NCBI GenBank assembly: GCA_911728435.2
Contig: OU452213.1
Coordinates: 2,893,834-2,957,833 of the forward strand
Length of the DNA: 64,000 nucleotides
Source: Apoderus coryli
Taxonomy: Eukaryota > Arthropoda > Insecta > Coleoptera > Attelabidae
Direction: 5' to 3'
Position numbers and translations under genes: made by a program. Below are positions 1 to 11,003 of the stretch, one piece after another. The notes under the pieces are model-generated. The model did no database searches. It saw only the letters and a program-made list of their open reading frames with translations, and was not told the origin of the DNA. Each line of letters starts with the position of its first letter. The first letter of the stretch is position 1.

Positions 1-184
1 ATAATTTTCAATACAAAATGTATTAGTTTTAATCAAACAAATATTATTCATTTTTATTTAAAACTACAGTTGTGAAAAGTACAATTGGTAAATGTTAAAT
101 TGGAAGAAGAGTTTGCTGAAGTTGACGGATTGTTAATTCCTCACATAGTGTTGATTATTTCACCATGGCGTTCTTGGTTAATAT

Positions 185-1115
185 TCAAGTGCGGTTTAAT
201 TGAATTAGAGCTGCTATTTTTTTTAATTGCTGTTCAGGAATTCCTTTATTTGCCAAATAGCTAACTGCAGTTGATCTGTTCGAATGATTGGATATCTTTT
301 TACACTTAGTGTCCAAACTAATAGCTTGAGCGGATGATTTGGTCCACATATTAATTGTGTTCTTGCCTACCGGTATATTGTCAAACCATGTGTCACTTTC
401 GAATTTCCAGAAACGACTTGGTCTCAAGAATAGGCGACTGGAAGCAATATTTTTTCCCCCTTTTGGACAATAATTTATGGAATAACCGAACAGGGCCTGC
501 ACTTTCGTTTGCAATATTTGGAACAAGCCACTTACTATTTGTACAACTTTTCGATCCTCCTTGGCATGTTTTACTGAATATTGGATTGTATTCAATTCTG
601 TTGGTTGGCGTTCTATCATTATTTTTCTCAATCGTGAAATAATCTATAAGGCAATCAGCTGGCTCACCACCTCGCCAAGCTAACTCAACAGCTACAATAT
701 GGTAAAAACAAATTTGTAAACCTTCTGGTGTACATTCGTCCCATAATCCAATGATTCTAGCCAAATCACTTGAACTCAAATTTGATGAACTGCATTTTCG
801 TTTGTTTGGATCCTGCTGTAATCTTTTACGTTTTGCATTTCTTGCATCTCGCGCATTTTTGAATATCACACTGGTAAACGGGTCGAATACAATTTTGAAG
901 TCATTGAAGTATTTTTCCTGGAGTACCGTACTCGTAGTATTCCAAATTGTTTTTACAGTTGCTTCTTTATATTCAGTTCCGTCAGCTTTTCTCATATTTA
1001 CCGCATAATCTTTCAATATATTAGCCAAATTATGCAAAGTCGTTTCAGCATTCAGTTCGTATTCTCTGGTCGCACAAAACTCGAGAAATATGTTTTTGAT
1101 TTGATTGTATTTTTT
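185..1115 (-). pseudogene. Decayed Crypton-type tyrosine recombinase (DUF3504/ZMYM-QRICH1-like domain)
   Basis: Two overlapping minus-strand reading frames together resemble the Crypton-derived tyrosine-recombinase domain found in KIAA1958, QRICH1 and ZMYM proteins. The upstream frame (about 1115 to 440) holds the core-binding part and a segment with the residues LAWRGGEPADCL, typical of this family. The downstream frame (about 460 to 185) carries an HSNR motif in the context NHSNRSTAVSYLANKGI, matching the family's H-x-x-R catalytic box. The frame changes near 449-464, inside runs of T, C and T, so the copy is frameshifted or a base was miscalled. No intact terminal tyrosine region was seen. 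It lies just upstream of the first visible ABC transporter exon, probably within that gene's intron. The family call is from motif recognition only; a domesticated gene with an unseen splice is less likely. Confidence 0.7.
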
Positions 1116-1167
1116 GGTATATTTAGTAAAAAAATATCACGATAATATATCTTTCTCCTTTTTCAAG

Positions 1168-3291
1168 TGGTGGACAGCAACGTCGAGTATCATTCGCAGT
1201 GGCCCTTATGCACGATCCCGAGTTACTAATCCTTGATGAACCCACAGTTGGAGTTGATCCATTACTCAGACAAAGTATATGGAACCATTTGGTGCAAATA
1301 ACCAAAGATGGAAACAAAACTGTGATTATTACAACTCATTACATTGAAGAAGCGCGACAAGCCCATACGGTAAACTTTCCCAACTGTCCTTTGTCTCTTC
1401 CTATAAAACTATAATCCAATTTCTCTTTAGATCGGACTGATGCGTAGCGGAAAATTCCTCGCAGAGGAAGCTCCACACGTCCTACTCTCAATGTACGGTT
1501 GTGCTTCATTAGAAGAAGTATTCCTTAAGTTATCAAGAAAACAAGCTGCAGGAGGTACGGAAACTGACGTAGCCACCAATATTAGTTTAGGAACTCTAAA
1601 TTGGGGGAAAAAGGAACCAATTTCTGTGACACAAGACAGTGGAGTTGTCGGATTAAACTTCCATCAAAGTAAAGAGGTATTGGTGCACGAAAGCAATGGA
1701 CATCTTGAGGTAAATTGATCTGATGGTTGGTTGAATTAAAATTAAGAGTTTCCTTTTCTCTTCCAGATCGATCGGGCAAGTTCATCAGCAACACAAGGAC
1801 TAAAAGAGGCATGTGACGATTGTGGGAATTGCAGCGATTGGACAACGACTGGGAAATTACGAGCATTGCTAACGAAGAATTTCCTACGGATTAAGAGAAA
1901 TGTTGGGGTTATGTTGTTTATCTTTGCATTACCAGTAATGCAGGTAAGAATCGTAACATTACTCATGATTTCGACTACAGTTTATTGGATTTAGGTGATC
2001 CTATTTTGCATGGCAATTGGTGGGGATCCAGTTGGCCTGAAACTAGCTATAGTAAATCACGAAGCAAACTACACAAATTCAACGTATCAAAATTGTGAAT
2101 TCGAATATGGATGTAAATTCAACCATCTAAGTTGTCGATATCTTAGTACGGTGAATACGTCGACGATAACAAAGGTAAATCCCCGGGATTAAAATATCCA
2201 TTTCACACATTTACTAGTGAACATTTTAGGCTTATTATCCAGACGTGTACTCCGCACAAAACGCCGTTAAAACCGGAAATGCTTGGGGTGCGATGTATTT
2301 CACGGAAAACTTCACGGACGCACTAGTAGCAAGAATGGCTTTAGGAAAAGACAGTGATGAAGAAACCTTGGATCAGAGCGAGATAAGAGTATGGCTGGAT
2401 ATGTCGAGTAAGTCCCTATATAGACTTTTTTAAATATAACTTTGGATTGAACCAATTCTATCTTCTATCTTCCAGATCAACAGATTGGGATAATATTACA
2501 AAGAGATCTGCAACTGGCTTATCAGAACTTCACCAAAGATGTCCTACTCGATTGTGATCAAAACCCGGATCTAGCAGAGATTCCAATATCGTTCAAAAAA
2601 CCGATATACGGTTCGAATCAGCCATCATTCACAGATTTTGTTGCCCCAGGCGTCATTCTAACGTAAGTCGACTTAATTTGCAGCTTCTCAAGGAAATAAT
2701 AATAATAATAAAACACTTTACAGAATCGTCTTCTTCTTGGCCGTTGCTCTGACATCTTCAGCATTGATCATAGAACGAATGGAAGGTCTCTTAGACCGGT
2801 CATGGGTAGCAGGTGTTTCTCCAGGTGAGATCCTCTTCTCACACGTCGTGACTCAATTCGTGGTCATGTGTGGACAAACAGCACTCGTCCTCCTCTTCAT
2901 GATCCTAGTATTCGAGGTGGAATGTAAAGGCAACAAATTCCTCATCATTATCCTGACAATACTCCAAGGATTATGTGGGATGTGTTTCGGATTTGTCATC
3001 TCAGCCATATGCCAGTTGGAGCGTAACGCTATTCAACTGGCTTTAGGTAGTTTCTATCCCACTTTGCTGTTGAGCGGGGTGATTTGGCCGATTGAAGGTA
3101 TGCCGACGGTCCTTCGAGCTGTTTCGACGTATCTACCATTGACGTTAGCCACAACGTCGTTACGTTCGATGATGACCCGGGGTTGGTTCATTACGGAACC
3201 GGATGTGTATTATGGTTTTATAGCTACAATCGTGTGGATCGCGGCATTTTTGACGATTAGTATGATTGTACTTAAGACTAAGCGCGGTTGA
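1168..3291 (+). CDS. ABC transporter, ABCH/ABCG-20/23-like, 3' part only
   Basis: This is the C-terminal half of a half-size ABC transporter; the 5' exons are not visible. Exons with good splice signals are 1168-1369, 1431-1709, 1767-1943, 1995-2174, 2230-2407, 2476-2662 and 2724-3291. The first exon begins inside the ABC signature (GGQQRR), then gives Walker B and D-loop (LLILDEPTVGVDP) and the H-loop histidine (ITTHYIEEA). Next come a linker, a transmembrane helix (about 1880-2040), a large extracellular loop rich in N-x-S/T and Cys, and an ABC2-type membrane domain of five or six helices in the last exon, ending with KTKRG. The nucleotide-binding domain lies before the membrane domain, as in ABCG/ABCH proteins. 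In insects the ABCH members are linked to lipid export for the cuticle barrier, a role inferred here from family only. The Walker A exon must lie left of the window or beyond the Crypton copy. Confidence 0.88.
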
Positions 3292-3840
3292 AAGATTGTA
3301 ATAATCTTTTTAGGTACTTAAATTCAGTGTTGTCTTAATAGAAAACTATTTAAATGGCTGAATTTCTCTGGCTAAATCATTTTCAATTGCCAAAAGTGCT
3401 ATAGATAATCTAGCCATTCTTTTTTTAATTCTGCTACCACAGGAACACATTTTCTTATTTTTATTTTTGTCTAGCGGTCTTATATTCTGTTTTTACATTA
3501 TTTATTCTTCTTAATTCTAAAAACACTCATACAAACAACACTGGACATTAATTATATGTAAATATTATGTCTATTTAGAATAACCAAAAGGTAAGATCCT
3601 TATTAGTTCATTAAGATTTCTATCTCTCCCCTTTTTCTATAAGAAAACCTTCAATATTAAAGCCCAGATCAACCAGAACCAACCAATTCAAACTTATGTA
3701 AATATTTGATCTTCAATCTATTGTAATTGTTTTTTTGGAAAAACTGAAAACAAATCAAATATATCCTCAATGTTTTTGAACATTTTCAAAATATATCCTC
3801 CTTTATCCTTTTCGATATTTAAAAATCACAATATCAAAAC
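3292..3840. other. Downstream region of the ABC transporter gene
   Basis: AT-rich sequence after the ABC transporter stop codon, presumably 3' UTR and spacer. I see no coding potential or RNA gene in it. Confidence 0.4.
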
Positions 3841-4192
3841 ACTCTTAATGCTTTGAAATTGAAGTTGGTTGGTTTTAGGTCAATTATAGAAACACAGTAA
3901 TTCCTCTGTCGACGTTTCGACTTTTATTAAGTCATCCTCAGGACAGTGAACAATATGTTTCTTTTGTCAATATTTTCAATTGTGAAGGACATTTACATAT
4001 GATGATATCAAAAAGGGGGTTTCTTTTAAACATATATTTTGCTATTTTAATAGAAACATATTGTTTATTGTCCTGAGGATGACTTAATAAAAGTCGAAAC
4101 GTCGACAGGTTTCTATAATTGACCTAAAACCAACCAACTTCAATTTCAAAACACTTAGAGGTCACTAACACAACAGTTAAACTCTTAATGCT
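3841..4192. mobile_element. Foldback element with 12-bp target-site duplication
   Basis: A 328-bp insert (3853-4180) is flanked by the direct repeat ACTCTTAATGCT at 3841-3852 and 4181-4192, an apparent target-site duplication. Inside, a left arm (about 3853-3965) and a right arm (about 4040-4150) are near-perfect inverted copies of each other; the left arm has about 12 extra bases. About 75 bp of unrelated AT-rich sequence separates them. Each arm holds the block CCTGAGGATGACTT, then AATAA, then AAGTCGAAACGTCGAC, in opposite orientations. Similar blocks occur at the ends of many eukaryotic retroelements, and a Penelope-like non-autonomous origin is possible. That assignment is inference; the duplication and the inverted arms are direct observations. 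No protein is encoded. Confidence 0.8.
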
Positions 4193-7088
4193 ATTCATAT
4201 CGACATGGAAAAACACTGAACAAATTTTAATTTATTTACAATTATGCTCAATTTAATTATAATATTATTATTTACTTTGTTTTTATTTTATCTACATTTG
4301 GTATATTTGTGATTTGTAATAACATTTTGTTATTAGATTATTTTGAATTAAATAAATGCAATCAAAATAATTTGTTAGTTTTATTTCCCGTTTATTATTT
4401 TCATACCCTAACTGATGATGAACTGGCTTTGCTATTGAACAGATCATGGTTGCAATCCATCCGATCAGATTCAGAAAATAACACGTTGCCAAAAAATTAT
4501 TTGCTTCATTCATATAGTATTTATTTGCAAACTCAATACTTTTGCCAGTCACTGTAGTTATTTTTATTACTGTCGGTATCCTTTGGCATTACATTCTCCA
4601 TGGATTAATAATACATTTACAATATCAGCATATGAATAAATATTTTCCATTTTGTAATAGTTATTGTAAAATATAATGGTCACAAATATTGATAAATAGC
4701 AACAACTAATTTCATATTTAGTTTGACGTTTATGCTAATTCAGAGAAATGTCATTATTTTAATAAATTAATTAGCTAGCTTCCAGAGAGACAACGGTAGG
4801 CGCTGCAGAAAAAATTAAAATGACGATATTTCGAAAACTATGCATTTTAGAAAATGATAACCTATTACAAAATTGCATTGTTTTTTAATGCTAAGGAAGA
4901 TAAAATAATAATATGCCCATTCCATTTGAAAAAATTGATTTTTCTTGAACCGTTTTCAATATAATTTTTTGACCACCCTGTATAAGCTAATCAGAAAATG
5001 TCTTGTCAATTCGAAAAAGAAGATCCCACCTGATAAGAAAATACCTGCAAAATAATTATTAAATACTGATTTACAAGGAAAAAACGGAATTCTTATGGAG
5101 CCCTAAATTGTCAATTTTGACATAAATCTTGATATAAGTCAAAAACGACTGACGTTAGGTATAGGGCATGATACATGAAATATGTCTGAAATCTTATTTA
5201 GAATCCAAAAATGTAATAATATATAGGGTGTTCCATTTAAAATACAAAATTGCCATCAACTTCCGGTATAACCGGAAGTGCTATGCCGTTGCTATTATAT
5301 TATTTGAGTAGAGCATATTTGACAATATAGACACTGAAATTTTCAAAATTCAATTCGAAGTAGTTTCTGAGATAATCTAATGGGTTGCCACCGTATGACA
5401 CCCTATATTTTAAATTAACTTTGGCTAAACTATACTAACTTATTATACAAATTATGTCCTTAAAACATATTAATTTACGCTGAATTTAATATTCCTAATC
5501 CAAATATTCATAACTATGTACCTATTTGTTATTATTATTATTTCCCAATAATGATAATACATTTTTTCAAATTTCCTCTTTTTGTCTCAAGTGTTTTTTT
5601 TTTTCTATAAAATTTAACATGCTACAACATTATCTTACTGTTGCTCGTGTATACATTTTATTTAAATAAATAAATAAATATTGCTGTAAATAAATCTCTC
5701 AATTACCGGACTATATAACAAAATCATCGACATTTTAAACAACGCTCAATGACTCATCATTAAAGTCAGATTCAAACTGAAGCGAATAAGTTAAATAAAA
5801 GGTACTTATTATAATTTTTTAAAAGTAGACACACTCTGTATGTGAATTATTTATAATTTATCATTAATCAATTAGAAATACATACAATAAAAAATCTAAC
5901 TAACATTAGGTATCTATACTTACTTAATTGAATATTTCACAATCAGTAAGTTCATGCAAGTTGACGGGAGAGTATTATAAAATAGACTTCCTGAGATAAT
6001 TTTAGACAATTGATACAAATAAGTAAATGCATATTATTACAGTGAATAAGGTAGGTTTTATTGACCTTGAGTTATTAACCTTTGTATAGTAATTTGGATA
6101 TCATTTTATTGTTGTGTGCATATAGTATATTAAGTGTATTTTTGATATACTTAGTAATAATAGTCAAGGAATTTAGTTTTCCTAAAAGAAAAACCTCAAA
6201 TCTATACCACTGTCTAGGTATTTCATTAGTTTAATATTAATATTTTCTAATCTACTTTAGATATTTAAATGAAATTTTGTACGTTTAGGTAGATAATCTA
6301 TATACATCTTTTCACGCAAAAATGATCATTCTACTTCCACCAGTGGCGTGCGTACGGACACAACTTTAAAGAAAACTATGATACGCTACTCATTTCGAAA
6401 CGAGACCACCCTGTAGGTATTTCAACTCAATTAGTTGTACCTAACTTGTACCTACAATGATTCTTTACTAACCTAGTCTAATCAGAAAGCGGATGAACAA
6501 TAATCTGCTAAAAAATACATAATAAAACTATGACGTGTCTTATTGCAAAATAGAACTTTGTTCGTTGATTATTATTAAACAATTATTATAACATCCCATG
6601 CAACATCGATATTATTTCGCAGAACAGCAATTTATTGTTATTCGAAAGTCGACGTGCTAATGTTCAACAAAAACTGGTTACTAAAGTGACTAATTATAAA
6701 ATTAACTTCGTTGTTGTTAACCTATTAGTATCATTACTATTATTTTTTCTAAATATATAAAAATTTTAATGATAAAATATCTCGTGATAGGTCTAATGTG
6801 TTCAGAAGTATAGTATCTACCTAGGTAAATGTTTATTGTTTACGTACTTACTTTTAAAAACATAATGTGATAACCAAACTAGGTATTATTTCAAGAAATA
6901 CGTAGGTATAGCAGGTTCTAAAGGGATGATCTATCTATCTAATTTCTTCTTCTTAAATTGACCAGAATTTAATCAAAATTTCCTTTTAGTTATCTTCGTG
7001 ATAAATTACCAACCAACAAATAAGTACTCCTAATAATGCTGCGCTGCATTATAAAATAGTCACTAAACCATCTTCTGAATTTGCAAAT
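4193..7088. other. Gene-poor AT-rich spacer
   Basis: About 2.9 kb between the foldback element and the CRAL-TRIO gene without convincing coding sequence. It contains scraps of dispersed repeats, recognisable by phrases such as GACCACCCTGTATA near 4970 and GACCACCCTGTAGG near 6405, the small inverted-repeat element at 5222-5407, and short AT-rich simple repeats. A TATA-like string (TTATAAAATA, about 7049) stands about 35 bases before the CRAL-TRIO start codon; I cannot tell whether it is used. Confidence 0.4.
5222..5407. repeat. Possible MITE remnant with 10-bp inverted ends
   Basis: The segment begins with TATAGGGTGT (5222-5231) and ends with the exact reverse complement ACACCCTATA (5398-5407). 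The 186-bp interior is non-coding and includes a small palindrome, CTTCCGGTATAACCGGAAG. Termini of this kind are common on miniature insect repeats. I found no clear target duplication beyond AT-rich flanks, so the boundaries are tentative. Confidence 0.4.
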
Positions 7089-8113
7089 ATGGCGGACACA
7101 ACCCAGCTGAGCAAAGCTGCGCGGCAATACGCTTTAGAGATCCTGCACGAGTCCGAGGAAAATCGGGAGAAATGCCTGCAAGAGATCCGGCAATGGCTGG
7201 AAGAGAATCCGAATCTACACGCGAGAATGGAGGATAAATATCTCGTACCTTTCCTACGCAGTTCTAAATATAATATGGACAGAATGAAATTGAAATTGAC
7301 GAATTATTACAACATGAGACGCGATCGACCTGAATGGTTTAGAAATAGGAATCCACAGTTGCCGGCGTTAGAGGTAGGTATGTCACAAAAGTTAATGAAT
7401 AAAATAAACACTTCTTTGTTTGTTAGGAATTGATAAAAATAGGGATATTTATCCCACTTAAAAAGTTGCACAATAACAGACTAGTTATAATCATACGAAC
7501 AGCAGCACATGATCCCAAACGACACAAGCAAGACGACGTTTTTAAAGCTGGTAAAATGGTATTAGATATAGCCATCAAAGAAAGTGAATATGCGCAGATT
7601 TACGGCGTGGCAGCCGTATTTGATATGACAGGTAAGTCCTACCATTGTGTTTATTATAACATAGTGTGTCAGCGCCATCTGTTGTTAGTTGACAGGTACT
7701 AACCAAGCGCTGACACACTATATTATATAAACACAATGGTTACCCTCTTTCCTATCTCAGGTATAACATATTCCCATTACAAGCAACTAACACCCTCAAT
7801 GATCAAGCATGCAGTCCACGCTTGGCAAAATTACCACGCCCATCCCAAACAATTGGAATTCATCAACGCTCCGGTACATGTGAATGTGGGCTTGAATGTG
7901 TTTAAAAGTTTCATGACTGTCAAGATGCGGCAACGTGTGAAAGTCCATTTCAGCGGTACAGAAGCATTGCACAAGATCTTTGATAAAACGATATTACCGA
8001 TTGATTATGGTGGTGAAGGGGAAAGTGTTAGTGAATTAGGACAGTATTGGTATGATAAGCTGCTGGAGCATCGACAATGGTTCGCTGAAGATGAGGTTTA
8101 TAGAGCTGATTGA
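7089..8113 (+). CDS. CRAL-TRIO (Sec14-like) lipid-binding protein
   Basis: Three exons, 7089-7373, 7427-7631 and 7761-8113, give 280 residues, the usual size for insect alpha-tocopherol-transfer-protein-like and retinaldehyde-binding-like proteins. Residues about 1-90 form the CRAL-TRIO N-terminal helical domain, including the motif DKYLVPFLRSSKY in which a helix precedes the lipid-binding lobe. From about residue 95 the CRAL-TRIO beta-alpha domain follows, with VAAVFDMTGITYSHYKQLTP as the conserved strand and lid region. The C-terminal part includes KVHFSGTEALHKIFDKTILP and the DYGGEG loop typical of the family. These proteins bind a single hydrophobic ligand in the cytosol; the ligand cannot be told from sequence. 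The gene is convergent with the C2orf42 homologue. Its second intron is almost wholly a hairpin. Confidence 0.92.
7641..7740. repeat. 100-bp hairpin (MITE-like) filling CRAL-TRIO intron 2
   Basis: Left arm 7641-7675 begins ACCATTGTGTTTATTATAAC; right arm 7706-7740 is its near-exact reverse complement, with about 30 bases between. It starts eight bases after the intron's 5' splice site and ends twenty bases before its 3' splice site, so the 129-nt intron is essentially one hairpin. The duplex may also bring the splice sites together in the transcript. Confidence 0.75.
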
Positions 8114-8715
8114 GATCTTTTCTATGAATTATTATTATTTTTTGATATTATACTAGAATAATTATTATTTCTGAATAATAGAGGAGTTTAAGAGATTTAA
8201 GTTTTAATTTAATAGTAAAATAACCACTACCTAATTATATTAAAAACACGCAAATGACGTCATATGTCAAAGCCACACCAACCGGTCCGGTAGATCACGT
8301 GAAATTGACTATTAACTAGGTATTATGTTATTACAAAGTATGAAAAACTTATCCTTAACTTGAAAAAAGGGAGTCTTGAGGGCTGCTTGAACCATAATTC
8401 CTATGTAATCCGACATCACACTCCATTTAGGTAATACCGAAATTTGAAAACTTCACTTAACATTAAGCACAATAACACACTTTTGATTATTTTACCACAT
8501 AAACACATTTCACAAATTAAGCACTTAAACACAATTTTAAACACTTTTAAACAACGAAAATAAATTTTGGGTACAAACAAAACGACGCCATTTTTACTAA
8601 AAGAAAACGCAAAAACAGCCTACTTCAAATATTTGAATTTCCACAACATGAAGATGGTCAGACTAAATGCAGCGTTGCCAGCAATATCAATTTACTTAAC
8701 TTTAATACTATTAAA
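8114..8715. other. Convergent 3' spacer between CRAL-TRIO and C2orf42 genes
   Basis: AT-rich spacer between two convergent genes. No gene, RNA or clear repeat recognised; it contains an isolated TGACGTCA octamer near 8255. Confidence 0.35.
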
Positions 8716-10780
8716 TTAATAAATATTTTTACTACCATATTTATAAAGTAATTTTAATTGTCCAATCTTGGTTATAGGAAATAGATTCGGCATCCATTCT
8801 ACAACGAATGGATTATTCGTATTATCGCTTTCATCAACCGTAGATTCCCCAACATTAAGAAAGAATATACACGACTTTCTGTTGGTCTGATGCTCCATAG
8901 AGTTGTCATCAAATTCTACATAACCTTTATTCTTGTCATGTACAAACTTTTTGGAAATACGTAGTCTTATCTAAAAGCCGAAAATAATTAGTTTTATAGG
9001 GCTTAAATAGGTACGTATTAACATACTTTGGGGGTATCGAATAGTTCTTTGAGATGTAAAACATTCATAATATGATAAATTAAGTTCGTTTCCGTTGCTA
9101 ATGCTTTACAAGTATTTGGAATTCTTTCTTTTAAGCATTGGAAAAACACCTACGAATATGATTTGTATTGTATTTATATTGTCCTATTGAGAATTGAATT
9201 TAATTACCTCTGGTACATAAAAGATTTGTGTATTGATAATTCCACAGTTATCTAAAACCATAGTACGATTGATGGATTCCGTCACAAATCCCAACCAATC
9301 TAAAAATGACCAAGTAGGAAATGATAGATGATTCAAATTTTCTATCGATACATTGTCATTGGTCTGATTGCAATAATTCACAGTGTTTAAAACTTTAATC
9401 TCAATCGGAAACACTTTTGGCATAATTCTCTTGCAATGTTTAATAACTGATCGCTGTTTTCTGGTGCATAGTTTTATTGCATAGCTTTTTGAACCGCTTT
9501 TTATATCCCTTACTTTAGATTTGACAATGTCATTAGTTAATACACCCTTTTGCATGAGTTTATTTCGTAAAAACCCTCTTTTCTTATGAACTTTTGAATT
9601 AACTAAAAGTTGCAAGTCTTTTGCTGAAATAAACATTAATTTTAAAAGTTTTTTTGACAGATTGATACTGTCAAATTCATTTAACGTCATTTGATATTTT
9701 AAATGAAGTGAGGTACCTTTTGTGTGAGCTGAAGGTAACTCATAGTCGATGAAATGAGCGAATTCCTCGGAATATTTTGTGTCACTCGCTAACGCACATA
9801 TACATGCGTAGTAATGGACACATTTGTATCTTATGTTGTCATTGTGAAGGTCTCTATTGCCAGACACTGAAAATATACAATAAATTCCAGTAGTATTTAT
9901 CTTTTTTTAAGTTGTAACTTACTCATAAACTCCGTACAGTTACAGCAATACTTCTCAAACAACTCCTTCCTACCATTCTTATCTCTCACAAAATTAAAAT
10001 GCAAATAACCCAACGGTGTATTCGGTGTGACTTGACATTTAACCGCCATAACATACTTGGAAACCCGTTGAACTAACGGTGCCTCCTTCTCGTGCACCAA
10101 TGCATTAAGTTTCTGTTGAAATTCTTCAGACAAATTCAGCGATTTTAATAGATCCGCATTGAAATTTATAGCCGTTGCTACAACACTTTGGCTTTTTAAT
10201 GCTGCGTTGATATGGACGCAATGTTGGTTGCGGTTGGATTGATTTTCCTCGTGGCATTTTAAGATGGAATTGTCGAAGCTTCGCTGGCATGATTCGACGA
10301 AGCATAGCGCGACGTCTGAGAGAAGTGTTGTGGTGTCTTCCTGGGATTGGGACTACAATAATTTAGAAAATAGCACATCCCTAATATCATTTAGATACTC
10401 GTCTCTAATATACGTATTTGACAATTGACAGATGAAATATAAAATCAAAAATGGAGAACCAATTGAACCAGTATAAACATTATTATATGAATTGAACATA
10501 CCCACGGCAGCTGGACAAATCCTCTACAATCCGGGCCAATGTCCCGCACTCGTACAGAATAAATCTGTCTGGATGTGCCCGTAAATAGTTTGACTGCCTC
10601 CAGATCCACATTTGATTTTTCTTCGGAATCTTTCAGCACGACACCGCATTGTTTATTTTTACATAATGCACTTCGCGTTCCATTGTACCATCCACAGTTT
10701 ATACATTTTTTAATACCACGTTTAGTTGATTTACCCAGACCTGAGAGAATGTTTTGACGAGATATTTCGTTTATGTTCAT
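8716..10780 (-). CDS. C2orf42-like protein (uncharacterised conserved family)
   Basis: Five minus-strand exons, 10780-10502, 10352-9923, 9866-9208, 9149-9027 and 8970-8716, join in frame to 581 residues, close to the vertebrate C2orf42 length. The N-terminus (LGKSTKRGIKKCINCGWYNG) has a C-x2-C...C-x4-C zinc-ribbon-like cysteine cluster that matches the family. Further conserved blocks are EAVKLFTG, APLVQRVSKYVMAVKC with LGYLHFNFV, a second Cys-rich stretch (YCCNCTEFM), the YYACICALASD block, FLDWLGFVTESINRTM, and near the C-terminus VEWMPNLFPITKIGQLKL. The cellular function of this family is not established, and none is proposed. The gene is 224 bp downstream of TRMT10C on the same strand. 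Confidence 0.9.
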
Positions 10781-11003
10781 GTTGTTCTGATATATTTTTA
10801 TGGTTATGGAATGGTTATAGTGTTTAAAAATAAATGGTATGTATGTACAAGTTAAAATTAGAAATAGTATGTTTATATACAGTCGTCACTCAATAAATGA
10901 AGCGGGAAATATGCTCAGGGGTTTGCTGTAGTTTACTACAACAGGTAAGAAATGAAAATGCCAAATTATGTATTTATACAAAATTTATTAAAACAAACTT
11001 AGC

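Noticed and set aside
4073..4111. Complete hammerhead ribozyme in the foldback element arms
   Set aside because: The CTGANGA and GAAA core strings are present and stem II forms (GACTT/AAGTC), but there is an extra T before stem II. I could not pair stem I or stem III to place a cleavage site, so I report only a resemblance.
9184..9867. Independent 227-residue protein starting MSGNRD
   Set aside because: The frame is exon 3 of the C2orf42 homologue; the apparent start codon straddles a splice junction.
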